From: ZC4RG30 sp046347045
Lineage (GTDB): Bacteria > Pseudomonadota > Gammaproteobacteria > Steroidobacterales > Steroidobacteraceae
Length of the DNA stretch: 64,000 nucleotides
Direction: 5' to 3'
Assembly: GCA_046347045.1 (NCBI GenBank)
Contig: JAXMGX010000004.1
Location: forward strand, 124,001 to 188,000
Position numbers and translations under genes: made by a program. The notes below the pieces were generated by a model, which saw nothing but the letters and a program-made list of their open reading frames with translations, searched no databases and had not been told where the DNA came from. Positions 41,963 to 50,697 of the stretch are shown in pieces; within the stretch, counting starts at the first letter, position 1; the number at the start of each line of letters is the position of its first letter.

Positions 41963-41989
41963 GATGAAACTCCGCGGGTCGGGCGCCGC

Positions 41990-42571
41990 TCAACGCGCGG
42001 CGCGACGCTTTTCGTACGCGGAGATCTCCGCGTTCTTCGACAACAGGTAGCCGAGCTGGTCCACGCCATGCATCAGGCAGTAGCGCGCGAAAGGCTCGAT
42101 GGGGAAGGTGACGGCCTTGCCGCCGGGCAGCTTCAGTGAACTCGACGCGAGGTCCACCGTGACTTCCACTCCCGGATTGGCGATGAGCCACTGGTGCGTG
42201 GCCTCGTCGACGATCACCGGCACCAGGCCGTTCTTCAGGGAATTCGAACGGAAGATGTCCGCGAACTCGGTGCTGACCACGGCGCGGATGCCGAAGTCGA
42301 GCAGCGCCCAGGGCGCATGCTCGCGCGAGGAGCCGCAGCCGAAATTGCGACCGCCCACCAGCACCGTGCAGCCGGCCGCGGCTGGCTGGTTCAGCACGAA
42401 GGCCGGATTCGGCGAGCCATCGGCCAGGTAGCGCCATTCCGAGAACAGGTGCTTGCCCATGCCTTCGCGCACCGTGGTGCGCAGGAAGCGGGCAGGGATG
42501 ATCTGGTCGGTGTCGATGTCGGTGCGCGGCAGCACGGCCGTGCGCGAGGTGATGCTGGTAAAAGCCTGCAT
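41990..42571 (-). CDS. leuD: 3-isopropylmalate dehydratase small subunit
   Basis: A 193-residue swivel domain that completes isopropylmalate isomerase with LeuC. The DTDQIIPARFLR start and GGRNFGCGSSREHAPWALLDFGIRAV (core GRNFGCGSSREHAPWAL) are diagnostic; SNSLKNGLVPVIVD lies in the middle. The ATG at 42571 lies 8 bp after the leuC stop. Confidence 0.96.
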   Translation of the reverse strand: MQAFTSITSRTAVLPRTDIDTDQIIPARFLRTTVREGMGKHLFSEWRYLADGSPNPAFVLNQPAAAGCTVLVGGRNFGCGSSREHAPWALLDFGIRAVVSTEFADIFRSNSLKNGLVPVIVDEATHQWLIANPGVEVTVDLASSSLKLPGGKAVTFPIEPFARYCLMHGVDQLGYLLSKNAEISAYEKRRAAR

Positions 42572-42579
42572 GTGGATCC

Positions 42580-44013
42580 TCAAGCCCCCTGCGACAGATC
42601 GCGCGGGGCGGCCATGAGCTCCCGCGGATCGGTAATGGCGCCGCGCACCGCCGAGGCCGCTGCCGTCAGCGGGCTGGCGAGCAGCGTGCGCGCCCCCACG
42701 CCCTGGCGGCCTTCGAAGTTGCGGTTGCTGGTGCTCACCGAGTACTGGCCCTTGCCCACGGTGTCGCCGTTCATGCCCAGGCACATCGAGCAGCCTGACT
42801 CGCGCCACTCTGCGCCCGCATCGCGGAAGATCGTGTCCAGCCCTTCGGCCTCGGCCTGCTTCTTGATCTGCTGCGAGCCGGGCACCACCAGCATCTGCAC
42901 GCCGGCGGCAATCTTGCGGCCCTTGAGCACGCTGGCTGCGGCCCGCAGGTCGGTCAGCCGCGAATTCGTGCAGCTACCCACGAACACCACGTTGATGGGG
43001 CTGCCGGCCAGCTTCTGGCCGGCAGTGAAGCCCATGTATTCCAGCGCTTTGCCAAACACCGGATCATTGCTGGTGGCCGGCACGTTGCCACCTACCGCGG
43101 CCACCATGCCCGGATGTGTGCCCCAGGTGATCATGGGCTCCACGCTCGATGCATCGAGCACGACCTCGCGGTCGAACACTGCGCCTTCGTCGCCGACCAG
43201 CGTCTTCCAGTCGGCCACGGCCTTGTCCCACTCCGCGCCCTGTGGCGCGCGCGGACGACCTTTCAGGTATGCAAAGGTGGTTTCATCCGGCGCCACCATG
43301 CCCGCTCGCGCGCCGGCCTCGATGGACATGTTGCACACGGTCATGCGTTCGTCCATCGACAGCGCGCGGATGGCCTCGCCGCGGAACTCGATGACATGCC
43401 CCGTGCCGCCGCCCACGCCGATCCTGCCGATGATGGCGAGCACCAGGTCCTTGGCGGTGACGCCAGGCCGCAGCCTGCCGTTCACCGTGATGGCCAGCGT
43501 CTTCGGCTTGGTCTGCAGCAGGCACTGCGTGGCCAGCACATGTCCCACCTCGGTGGTCCCGATGCCGAAGGCCAGCGCTCCGAAGGCGCCGTGGGTGCTG
43601 GTGTGGCTGTCGCCGCAGACGATGGTCTTGCCCGGCTGCGTTGCGCCCAGCTCCGGCCCGATCACGTGCACGATGCCGCGCAGGCCGCTTGCCATGTTCA
43701 GCAGCTCCACGCCGAACTCGGCGCAGTTGATCTCGAGCTGCTTCACCTGCTTCGCGGCCGATTCGATGGCGATGGGCTGCCCGCCGAACACCTGTTCGGT
43801 GCGCGTGGGCGTGGAATGATCCATCGTGCCCAGCGTGAGGTCGGTGCGGCGCACGGGCAGGCCGCGCTCGCGCAGCACGCTGAAAGCCTGCGGCGTGGTC
43901 ACTTCATGGATCAGATGCAGGTCGATGAAGAGCACCGCCGGCGTATCGGCAGTCTCGGGGACAACCTCGTGCCTCTCCCAGACTTTCTGGAAGAGCGTTT
44001 TCGGTGCGGTCAT
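42580..44013 (-). CDS. leuC: 3-isopropylmalate dehydratase large subunit
   Basis: A 477-residue aconitase-family subunit that carries the 4Fe-4S cluster. Cluster cysteines are seen in VFVGSCTNSRLTDL and in ESGCSMCLGMNGD; VCGDSHTSTHGAFGALAFG and DHSTPT are substrate-site motifs. It starts MTAPKTLFQKVWERHEV and follows ilvE by 14 bp. Confidence 0.97.
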   Translation of the reverse strand: MTAPKTLFQKVWERHEVVPETADTPAVLFIDLHLIHEVTTPQAFSVLRERGLPVRRTDLTLGTMDHSTPTRTEQVFGGQPIAIESAAKQVKQLEINCAEFGVELLNMASGLRGIVHVIGPELGATQPGKTIVCGDSHTSTHGAFGALAFGIGTTEVGHVLATQCLLQTKPKTLAITVNGRLRPGVTAKDLVLAIIGRIGVGGGTGHVIEFRGEAIRALSMDERMTVCNMSIEAGARAGMVAPDETTFAYLKGRPRAPQGAEWDKAVADWKTLVGDEGAVFDREVVLDASSVEPMITWGTHPGMVAAVGGNVPATSNDPVFGKALEYMGFTAGQKLAGSPINVVFVGSCTNSRLTDLRAAASVLKGRKIAAGVQMLVVPGSQQIKKQAEAEGLDTIFRDAGAEWRESGCSMCLGMNGDTVGKGQYSVSTSNRNFEGRQGVGARTLLASPLTAAASAVRGAITDPRELMAAPRDLSQGA

Positions 44014-44027
44014 GATTGCCTCTCCGG

Positions 44028-44987
44028 TCAGGCGCCCACCGCGCGCGGGGTGGCGGACATGTCAACCAGGTCGAGCCAGTTGTACTTGTCCGGCGTCGCG
44101 CCGGTGAACAGGCCGAAGAAGGCCTTCTGCAGCTTCTCGGTGACCGGGCCGCGGCGACCCGCACCCACGGTGATGCGGTCCACCGAACGGATGGGCGTGA
44201 TCTCCGCGGCGGTGCCGGTGAAGAACAGCTCATCGGCGATGTACAGCATCTCGCGCGGGATTGAAGTTTCGCGGACCTCGTAGCCCATGTCGCGGGCCAG
44301 CTTGATCACCGTGTCGCGCGTGATGCCGCCCAGCACCGAATGCGCGAAGCCCGGCGTGTGGATCACGCCATCGCGGATCAGGAACAGGTTCTCGCCGGCG
44401 CCTTCGCTCACGGTGCCATCCGGCGCCAGGCCGATGCCCTCGACGAAGCCCAGGCGCTTGGCCTCCATGCTGATCAGCTGGCTGGAAAGATAATTGCCCG
44501 CGGCCTTGGCCATGGCCGGCAGGGTGTTGGGCGCGACGCGCTGCCAGGACGAGATGCACACATCCACGCCCTCGGCTTCCGAATCCGCGCCCAGATATTT
44601 GCCCCATTCCCACGCGGCCACGGCCACGTCGACGGGGGGATCGATCTTCGGCGCCACGCCGATCTCGCCATAGCCGCGGAAGGCGACCGGGCGCAGATAC
44701 GCGCCGTTCTTCAGGCCGTTCACCGCCACCACTTCACGCTGGGCGGCATTGAGCTGCTCCGGCGTGAAGGGCACGTTGATGCGGTAGATCTTCGCCGAGT
44801 CGTACAGCCGGCGCGTGTGGTCGGCCAGGCGGAAGATCGCCACGCCCTTCGGCGTTGCATACGCGCGTACACCCTCGAACACCGACGAGCCGTAGTGCAG
44901 GGCATGCGACAGTACATGTACCGTCGCCTTTTCCCAGGGAACGAGCTTGCCGTTGAACCAGATGTAGGGCGTAGCTTGGATGGGCAT
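44028..44987 (-). CDS. ilvE: Branched-chain amino acid aminotransferase
   Basis: A 319-residue PLP fold IV transaminase for the last step of valine, leucine and isoleucine synthesis. ALHYGSSVFEGVRAY, FRLADHTRRLYDSAKIY, AVAAWEWGKYLG, KAAGNYLSSQLISMEAKRLG (PLP region), TVSEGAGENLFLIRDGV and FFTGTAAEITPIRSVD are typical. It follows ilvC by 18 bp. Confidence 0.96.
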   Translation of the reverse strand: MPIQATPYIWFNGKLVPWEKATVHVLSHALHYGSSVFEGVRAYATPKGVAIFRLADHTRRLYDSAKIYRINVPFTPEQLNAAQREVVAVNGLKNGAYLRPVAFRGYGEIGVAPKIDPPVDVAVAAWEWGKYLGADSEAEGVDVCISSWQRVAPNTLPAMAKAAGNYLSSQLISMEAKRLGFVEGIGLAPDGTVSEGAGENLFLIRDGVIHTPGFAHSVLGGITRDTVIKLARDMGYEVRETSIPREMLYIADELFFTGTAAEITPIRSVDRITVGAGRRGPVTEKLQKAFFGLFTGATPDKYNWLDLVDMSATPRAVGA

Positions 44988-45005
44988 GGCGTTTCTTCAA
45001 ACCTC

Positions 45006-45998
45006 CTAGGCGCGTTCGTCCGAGAGCCAGGGCATGCGCTCGCGCAGCTTGGCTCCGACCTTCTCGATCTTGTGGTTCAGGTCGGCCTTCATCAGCTTGT
45101 TGTACTTCTTCAGGCCCGACTTGTTCTCGGCGATCCAGCGGCGGGCGAACTTGCCCGACTGGATGTCGCCCAGCACGGCTTTCATTTCCTTCTTGGTCTT
45201 GCGGTTGATGATCCGCGGACCGGAAATCATGTCGCCCCACTTGGCGGTGGTGGAGATGTACTTGTGCATCTTGGCGAGGCCGCCCTCGTGCAGCAGGTCG
45301 ACGATGAGCTTCAGTTCATGCAGCACTTCGTAGTAGGCCACCTCGGGCTGGTAGCCGGCTTCCACCAGCGTCTCGAAACCCTTGAGGATGAGGTCGGACG
45401 TGCCGCCGCACAGCACCACCTGCTCGCCGAACAGGTCGGTCTCGGTCTCTTCGGCGAAGGTGGTGGCCAGTACGCCGCCACGGGTGCTGCCGATGCCATG
45501 GGCATAGGCCAGCGCGATGTTGAAGGCTTCCTTCTGCGGGCCCTGCGCCACCGCAATCAGCGCGGGAACGCCGCGGCCCTGCTGGTACTGGCGACGCACC
45601 AGACCGCCCGGCCCCTTCGGCGCGATCAGCACCACGTTCAGGTCCTTGCGCGGCTTGATCTGCTTGAAGTGGATGTTGAAGCCATGCGCGAACAGCAGCG
45701 TCGCGCCCTTCGGGATCGAATCCTTGATCTCGGCATACAGCGCCTTCTGCGTGGTGTCGGGCACCAGGATGGCGATGAGCTTGGCGCCCTTCACGGCGTC
45801 CACCGGCGGCAGGACGGTGAGGCCATCCTTCTTCGCCTGGTTGAAGCTGTCGCCCTTGCGCACGCCCACCACTACGTCGAAGCCGCTGTCCTTCAGGTTC
45901 AGCGCGTGGGCGCGACCCTGGCTGCCATAGCCCAGGATGGCAATGCGCGCGCGGCGCAGGGCGGTTTTGTCGACATCTTTGGGACCGTATAGACGCAT
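45006..45998 (-). CDS. ilvC: Ketol-acid reductoisomerase, class I
   Basis: A 330-residue NADP enzyme for the second common step of valine and isoleucine synthesis; it can also reduce ketopantoate. IAILGYGSQGRAHALNLKDSG is the cofactor fold, followed by the specificity loop VVGVRKGDSF; LIAPKGPGGLVRRQYQQGRGVPALIA (core APKGPGGLVRRQY) and FAEETETDLFGEQVVLCGG carry the Mg ligands. Length marks class I. It heads a seven-gene operon. A TATACT -10 lies about 50 bp upstream on the minus strand; no leader peptide or attenuator fits in the ~43-base leader. Confidence 0.97.
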   Translation of the reverse strand: MRLYGPKDVDKTALRRARIAILGYGSQGRAHALNLKDSGFDVVVGVRKGDSFNQAKKDGLTVLPPVDAVKGAKLIAILVPDTTQKALYAEIKDSIPKGATLLFAHGFNIHFKQIKPRKDLNVVLIAPKGPGGLVRRQYQQGRGVPALIAVAQGPQKEAFNIALAYAHGIGSTRGGVLATTFAEETETDLFGEQVVLCGGTSDLILKGFETLVEAGYQPEVAYYEVLHELKLIVDLLHEGGLAKMHKYISTTAKWGDMISGPRIINRKTKKEMKAVLGDIQSGKFARRWIAENKSGLKKYNKLMKADLNHKIEKVGAKLRERMPWLSDERA

Positions 45999-46047
45999 CG
46001 CGAAACTCCGTATGAGCCAACGAAAGGCCAGTGTGGCCGAGCAGGAC

Positions 46048-46053
46048 AGTATA
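46048..46053 (-). promoter_or_regulatory. ilvC operon -10 element
   Basis: TATACT on the minus strand (46053 to 46048), the best -10 in the divergent region; the matching -35 position (about 46071-46076) falls in the left half of the palindrome at 46072-46083. Confidence 0.5.
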
Positions 46054-46071
46054 GCCCGATTTTTCCAATGA

Positions 46072-46083
46072 CTGACGCGTCAG
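46072..46083. promoter_or_regulatory. Perfect palindrome between divergent branched-chain operons
   Basis: CTGACGCGTCAG is a perfect 12-bp palindrome centred between the ilvC -10 (46048-46053) and the -10 of the divergent peptidase-MFS-ilvD operon (46098-46103). It covers the expected -35 position of both promoters, so a single dimeric regulator could control both operons. No known regulator is assigned. Confidence 0.5.
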
Positions 46084-46110
46084 GCATGTGGATGACTTAG
46101 AATTTCGCGG

Positions 46111-47532
46111 GTGAACCCAGTGCCTGCCACGCCTGCCAGCTCCGTCGTCGAGGCCGTCGAACAGCCTGATGTGCTGCGGCTGATCGGCGATCGCGAGTAT
46201 CCCCAATGGGTACTGACGCAATCCGCTGCATTGCAGGACTGGTTGCCGCGCAGCGGCTTCAAGGCCGATGCAGGAAAGTGGCTGGTGCTGCCGGGTGCAT
46301 CCGGACCGCGTACAGCCGCTGCTCCTCGCACCGTGCTGGTCGGCACGGGCAACGGAGTACTCGATCCCCCGCAATGGCTGTGGCTGGCCGCGGGCCTTGC
46401 CGATCGCCTTCCGCCGGGCGACTACGCGCTGGCCGCCGACTTCGGCGATGCGCGCGATGAGCTGTTTGCCACGGGCTGGGCGCTCGGGTCGTATCGCTTC
46501 AACCGCTATCGCCAGTCGGATGGCAATGCGGCACGACTGCGCCGGCCCCGCGGGGTATCGGCAAGCGCACTGGCCGCCGCCCACGCCGGCACCTGGCTGG
46601 CGCGCGACCTGATCAACACGCCCGCCAATGACATGGGACCGGCCGAGCTCGAAGCCGCCTCGCGGCAGGTCGCGGAAGAGGGTGGCGGCAGCATCGAGGT
46701 GATTTCGGGTGCGGCGCTGGGCAGCAGCTATCCGCTGGTGGCGGCGGTGGGTCAGGGTTCGCCGCGCGCGCCGCGGCTGATCGAACTGCGTTTCCGCCGA
46801 CCCGGCGCGCCGCGCGTGACGCTGGTGGGCAAGGGGGTGTGCTTCGACACCGGCGGGCTCGACATCAAGCCCGCGGCGGGCATGCTGCTGATGAAGAAAG
46901 ACATGGGCGGCGCGGCCTGTGCGCTGGGCACGGCCCGTGCACTGCGCCAGCTCGACCTGCCCGTGGACCTTCGCGTGCTGATCCCGGCGGTGGAGAACAG
47001 CGTCGATGGTGCCGCGTTCCGGCCCGGTGACGTGTGGCGCTCACGCAAGGGCCTCACTGTCGAGATCGGCAACACCGATGCCGAAGGGCGCCTGGTGCTT
47101 GCCGACGCCCTGCACGCCGCCAGCGAGGAGCCCGCCGACCTCATCATCGATTTCGCCACGCTCACCGGCGCCGCGCGCATTGCGCTGGGTCCGGAACTGC
47201 CGCCGGTGTATGGCGGCGATCCCCAGCTCGTGGCGGCCCTGGTGCAGCAGGCGGCCGCGGTGGCCGATCCGCTGTGGCCGATGCCGCTCTGGAATGGCTA
47301 CGAGGATGAACTCAGCAGCCGCATCGCCGACCTGAACAATGCGCCGCCCAGCGGCCTGGGTGGCTCGATCACCGCGGCGCTGTTTCTGCGCCGTTTCGTG
47401 GCCGAGCCGGCCCGCTGGCTGCACCTGGACGTGTACGGCTGGAATCCCAAGGACCGGCCCGGCCGACCTGCGGGCGCCGAAGCGCAGGGCGTGCGCGCCG
47501 TGACGGCCTGGCTGCGCCAGAAATACGGATGA
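46111..47532 (+). CDS. M17 leucyl-aminopeptidase-family metallopeptidase
   Basis: A 473-residue cytosolic aminopeptidase. The catalytic C-terminal domain has LVGKGVCFDTGGLDIKP with metal-binding Lys and Asp, MKKDMGGAACALGTARAL and the signature NTDAEGRLVLADAL with two more ligands. NTPANDMGPAELE precedes it. The N-terminal domain is divergent from classical PepA and lacks a clear DNA-binding role. The start is GTG at 46111; a TAGAAT -10 at 46098-46103 leaves just 7 bases, so the mRNA is predicted leaderless. It overlaps the MFS gene as ATGA and heads an operon ending in ilvD. Confidence 0.9.
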   Translation: MNPVPATPASSVVEAVEQPDVLRLIGDREYPQWVLTQSAALQDWLPRSGFKADAGKWLVLPGASGPRTAAAPRTVLVGTGNGVLDPPQWLWLAAGLADRLPPGDYALAADFGDARDELFATGWALGSYRFNRYRQSDGNAARLRRPRGVSASALAAAHAGTWLARDLINTPANDMGPAELEAASRQVAEEGGGSIEVISGAALGSSYPLVAAVGQGSPRAPRLIELRFRRPGAPRVTLVGKGVCFDTGGLDIKPAAGMLLMKKDMGGAACALGTARALRQLDLPVDLRVLIPAVENSVDGAAFRPGDVWRSRKGLTVEIGNTDAEGRLVLADALHAASEEPADLIIDFATLTGAARIALGPELPPVYGGDPQLVAALVQQAAAVADPLWPMPLWNGYEDELSSRIADLNNAPPSGLGGSITAALFLRRFVAEPARWLHLDVYGWNPKDRPGRPAGAEAQGVRAVTAWLRQKYG

Positions 47533-48815
47533 ACCACGTCCAGCCCGGCGCCGTGGTCAGGGCGCTGTACCGGCGGGAGCTCACGCCCTGGGCCCTGTCG
47601 GGTTTCGCGCTGGGCATGGTGGAGGGTGCCACCGCTGCCGTGCTGGTGAAGCGGGGCTTCTCGGGCCAGGCCTCCCGCGATGTGGTGAACCTCGCCGTGG
47701 CCTTCGTCAGCGGCGCGCCGGCGCTGTCGAACATGACCAGCTTCCTCTGGGCCAACCTCGCGCATGGCCGCGAGCGCATCCGCATGCTGGCGGTGCTGTT
47801 GGCCGTATTCGGGGTGCTGGTGGGCGCCATCGGCCTGTGGCCCCGCGCCAGCGGAGGCCTGGCCTTCACGGTGGTGTCGGTGATCGCGGCGCGGGTGGTG
47901 TGGGCGGGCGTGCTCACCGCGCGCACGGCGGTGTGGAGCGCGAACTATCCGCGGCAGATGCTGGCACGGCTGACCGGCGGCATCGTCACCGTCACCGCGC
48001 TGGGCATGGCGCTGGCCGCGGCCTGCGCCGGCATCGTGCTGCAGACCCAGCCCTCGCTGGCGCGCGTGCTGTACGGATTTGCGGGCCTCAGCGGCCTGGC
48101 CGCCGCATGGACCTACCGCCGCATGCGAGTGCGCCAGTCGTTCCGGCTGCGCCGCGCCGAGCATGCCGAGGGTGGCAGCGAGGCCGTGTTCAGCTTCGCC
48201 ATCATGCGGCGCATCCTGCGCGAGGATCCGGAATACCGGCGTTTCATGGGCGCGCTGGCGCTGTACGGCGCCGGCAACCTGATGATCGCCGCGCAGCTGG
48301 TGGTCATGTATTCCGACGAGCTGCACCTGCCGGCGGCCATGCAGGTGGTGCTGCTCACCATCGTGCCGCTGCTGTGCGTGCCGCTGTTCACGCCCATGTG
48401 GGCGCGCATGTTCGATGCGGGCCACGTGGTGGAATTCCGCGCGCGGCAGTGCTGGGTGCTGATCTTCGCCATGGGCGCGGTGGCGGTGGCCGTGTTCTCG
48501 CACTTCACGCCGCTGCTGTGGCTGGCGGCGGTGTCGTTCGGCATCGCCACGGCCGGCGCCAACCTGGGCTGGAACCTCGGCCACAACGACTTCGCATCGC
48601 TGGGCAAGGTGCAGCAATATATGGGCGTGAACGTGACGCTGACCGGCATGCGCGGCCTGATCGCGCCGCCGGTGGGAGTGCTGGTGTATTCCGCATTGGA
48701 GCGCGCGCATCCGGGCACCGGCCGGTTCGCGCTGCTGCTGCCGATGGCGATGACACTGGCCGGCGCAATCCAATTCAAGCGAATGCAACTCAGCAGAGGA
48801 AATCCGTCGCAATGA
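47529..48815 (+). CDS. MFS transporter
   Basis: A 428-residue inner-membrane protein with about 12 hydrophobic segments and the Arg/basic loops of the major facilitator superfamily (for example LWANLAHGRERIRML in the first half, MWARMFDAGHVVEFRARQ in the second). No substrate-specific motif is seen. It overlaps the peptidase gene upstream and ilvD downstream, each by four bases, so it may export or import a branched-chain amino acid or dipeptide; this is guesswork from context. Confidence 0.75.
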   Translation: MNHVQPGAVVRALYRRELTPWALSGFALGMVEGATAAVLVKRGFSGQASRDVVNLAVAFVSGAPALSNMTSFLWANLAHGRERIRMLAVLLAVFGVLVGAIGLWPRASGGLAFTVVSVIAARVVWAGVLTARTAVWSANYPRQMLARLTGGIVTVTALGMALAAACAGIVLQTQPSLARVLYGFAGLSGLAAAWTYRRMRVRQSFRLRRAEHAEGGSEAVFSFAIMRRILREDPEYRRFMGALALYGAGNLMIAAQLVVMYSDELHLPAAMQVVLLTIVPLLCVPLFTPMWARMFDAGHVVEFRARQCWVLIFAMGAVAVAVFSHFTPLLWLAAVSFGIATAGANLGWNLGHNDFASLGKVQQYMGVNVTLTGMRGLIAPPVGVLVYSALERAHPGTGRFALLLPMAMTLAGAIQFKRMQLSRGNPSQ

Positions 48816-50494
48816 GCAAGGCAAAGAAAGTCATCAACCCGCGCGCCCATTCGAGCCAGGTGGTCGATGGCCTGAAGAACACGCCGGCGCGCGCCATGCT
48901 GCGCGCGGTAGGCTTCACCGACGCGGATTTCACCAAGCCGCAGATCGGCATTGCCTCGACCTGGGCCAATGTCACTCCCTGCAACATGCACATCGACAGC
49001 CTGGCGCGCGCGGCCGCGGCCGGCGCCGATGCGGCCGGCGGCAAGAGCGTGCTGTTCAACACCATCACCGTGTCCGATGGCATCTCGATGGGCTCGCCCG
49101 GCATGCGCTACTCGCTGGTGTCACGCGAGGTGATCGCCGATTCCATCGAGACCGTGGTGGGAGCCGAAGGCTTCGACGGCTTCGTTGCCATCGGCGGCTG
49201 CGACAAGAACATGCCGGCCTGCGCCATGGCCATCGCGCGGCTGAACCGCCCCGCGGTGTTCGTCTACGGCGGCACCATCAAGCCGGGCGAGGGGCATCGC
49301 GACATCGTCTCGGTGTTCGAGGCCGTGGGCGGCAATGCGGCCGGCAAGGTCAGCGATGCGCAGTTGCTCGAGGTGGAGCGCAAGGCGATTCCGGGCCCCG
49401 GCAGTTGTGGCGGCATGTACACCGCCAACACCATGGCTTCGGCCATCGAGGGCCTGGGGCTTTCATTGCCCGACAGCTCCGCGCAGGAGGCCGAAAGCCG
49501 CAGCAAGCTCGACGATTGCCGCCGCGCCGGCGAGGCAGTGCTCAAGCTGGTGAAGGCCGGCATCACCCCGCGCGACATCCTCACCAAGAAGGCCTTCGAA
49601 AACGCCATCACGCTGACCATCGCGCTGGCCGGTTCCACCAATGCCGTGCTGCATCTGCTGGCCGTCGCGCACGAGGCTGGCGTGAAGCTGTCGCTCGAGG
49701 ATTTCACGCGCATCGGCAAGCGCGTGCCGGTGCTGGCCGATGTGCGGCCCAGTGGCAAGTACCTGATGTCCGAACTCATCGCCATCGGCGGCATCCAGCC
49801 GCTGATGAAGCGCCTGCTCGACCAAGGATTGCTGCACGGGGACTGTCTTACCGTCACCGGGCGCACCGTGGCAGAGAACCTGGCTGCGGTGCAGGACTAC
49901 CCGGAAGGCCAGGATGTGATCATGCCTTTCGACAAGCCCATCAAGAAGGACAGCCATCTGATTGTTCTGAATGGAAATCTCGCGCCAGAGGGCGGGGTGG
50001 CAAAGCTCACCGGCAAGGAGGGCCTGGAATTTTCCGGCAGGGCGCGCGTTTTCGAAGGCGAGGAAAAGGCCACGGCCGCGATTCTGGCCGGCAGGGTGAA
50101 GGCGGGTGATGTGGTGGTGATCCGAGGCGAGGGGCCCGTGGGCGGCCCGGGCATGCGCGAGATGCTCAGCCCCACCGGCGCCATCATGGGTCGCGGCCTC
50201 GGCGACAAGGTCGCGCTCATCACCGACGGGAGATTTTCCGGCGGTAGCCACGGCTTCGTTGTAGGACATATCGCACCGGAAGCCGCGCTGGGCGGGCCCA
50301 TCGGGCTGCTGCGCAACGGCGATCGCATCACCATCGATGCGAAGCGGCGAAACATCAGCGTCGATATTTCCGCAGCGGAGATGAAGGCACGCAAGAAGGC
50401 GTGGCGCGCGGGCAAACCCTATGCCACGCGCGGTGTGCTGGCGCGTTACGCGCGCACCGTGAGCAGCGCAAGCCGTGGCGCGGTCACCGCGTGA
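48812..50494 (+). CDS. ilvD: Dihydroxy-acid dehydratase
   Basis: A 560-residue Fe-S dehydratase for the third step of valine and isoleucine synthesis. The three cluster cysteines are in NVTPCNMHID, IGGCDKNMPACAM and PGSCGGMYTANTM; SGGSHGFVVGHIAPEA near the C-terminus holds the catalytic Ser. Length matches the shorter IlvD group. The ATG overlaps the MFS stop as ATGA. It is the last gene of the operon divergent from ilvC, so two of the shared pathway genes face each other across the 46-kb intergenic region. Confidence 0.97.
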   Translation: MSKAKKVINPRAHSSQVVDGLKNTPARAMLRAVGFTDADFTKPQIGIASTWANVTPCNMHIDSLARAAAAGADAAGGKSVLFNTITVSDGISMGSPGMRYSLVSREVIADSIETVVGAEGFDGFVAIGGCDKNMPACAMAIARLNRPAVFVYGGTIKPGEGHRDIVSVFEAVGGNAAGKVSDAQLLEVERKAIPGPGSCGGMYTANTMASAIEGLGLSLPDSSAQEAESRSKLDDCRRAGEAVLKLVKAGITPRDILTKKAFENAITLTIALAGSTNAVLHLLAVAHEAGVKLSLEDFTRIGKRVPVLADVRPSGKYLMSELIAIGGIQPLMKRLLDQGLLHGDCLTVTGRTVAENLAAVQDYPEGQDVIMPFDKPIKKDSHLIVLNGNLAPEGGVAKLTGKEGLEFSGRARVFEGEEKATAAILAGRVKAGDVVVIRGEGPVGGPGMREMLSPTGAIMGRGLGDKVALITDGRFSGGSHGFVVGHIAPEAALGGPIGLLRNGDRITIDAKRRNISVDISAAEMKARKKAWRAGKPYATRGVLARYARTVSSASRGAVTA

Positions 50495-50569
50495 ACATGC
50501 GAACGGTCGATATTCGCAGTCACCTGATGGTTGACAGCCCGGATGATCTGGTTTGTTGCAGTGCCGCTG

Positions 50570-50599
50570 TTGTCTCGGCATTGCCACACGCGGTACAGT
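50570..50599 (+). promoter_or_regulatory. Probable promoter of the tonB-exbBD locus
   Basis: TTGTCT (50570-50575), 18-bp spacer, TACAGT (50594-50599), predicting a leader of about 90 bases before tonB. A short inverted repeat GCGGT/ACCGC surrounds the -10. No convincing Fur box is present, unlike at 2792. The rest of the 203-bp gap shows nothing else I can name. Confidence 0.4.
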
Positions 50600-50697
50600 C
50601 ACCGCAATACTTGCGCGGAAGCAGAAACGTCGCTAATTTGCGGCGCTCGCACAACGGGGACAGGCCGCAAGGCCGGCGCTGACTAGAAAGAGAGATC

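Noticed and set aside
45999..46047. Leader-peptide attenuator before ilvC
   Set aside because: The leader is about 43 bases and holds no ORF rich in Val, Leu or Ile codons and no terminator hairpin.
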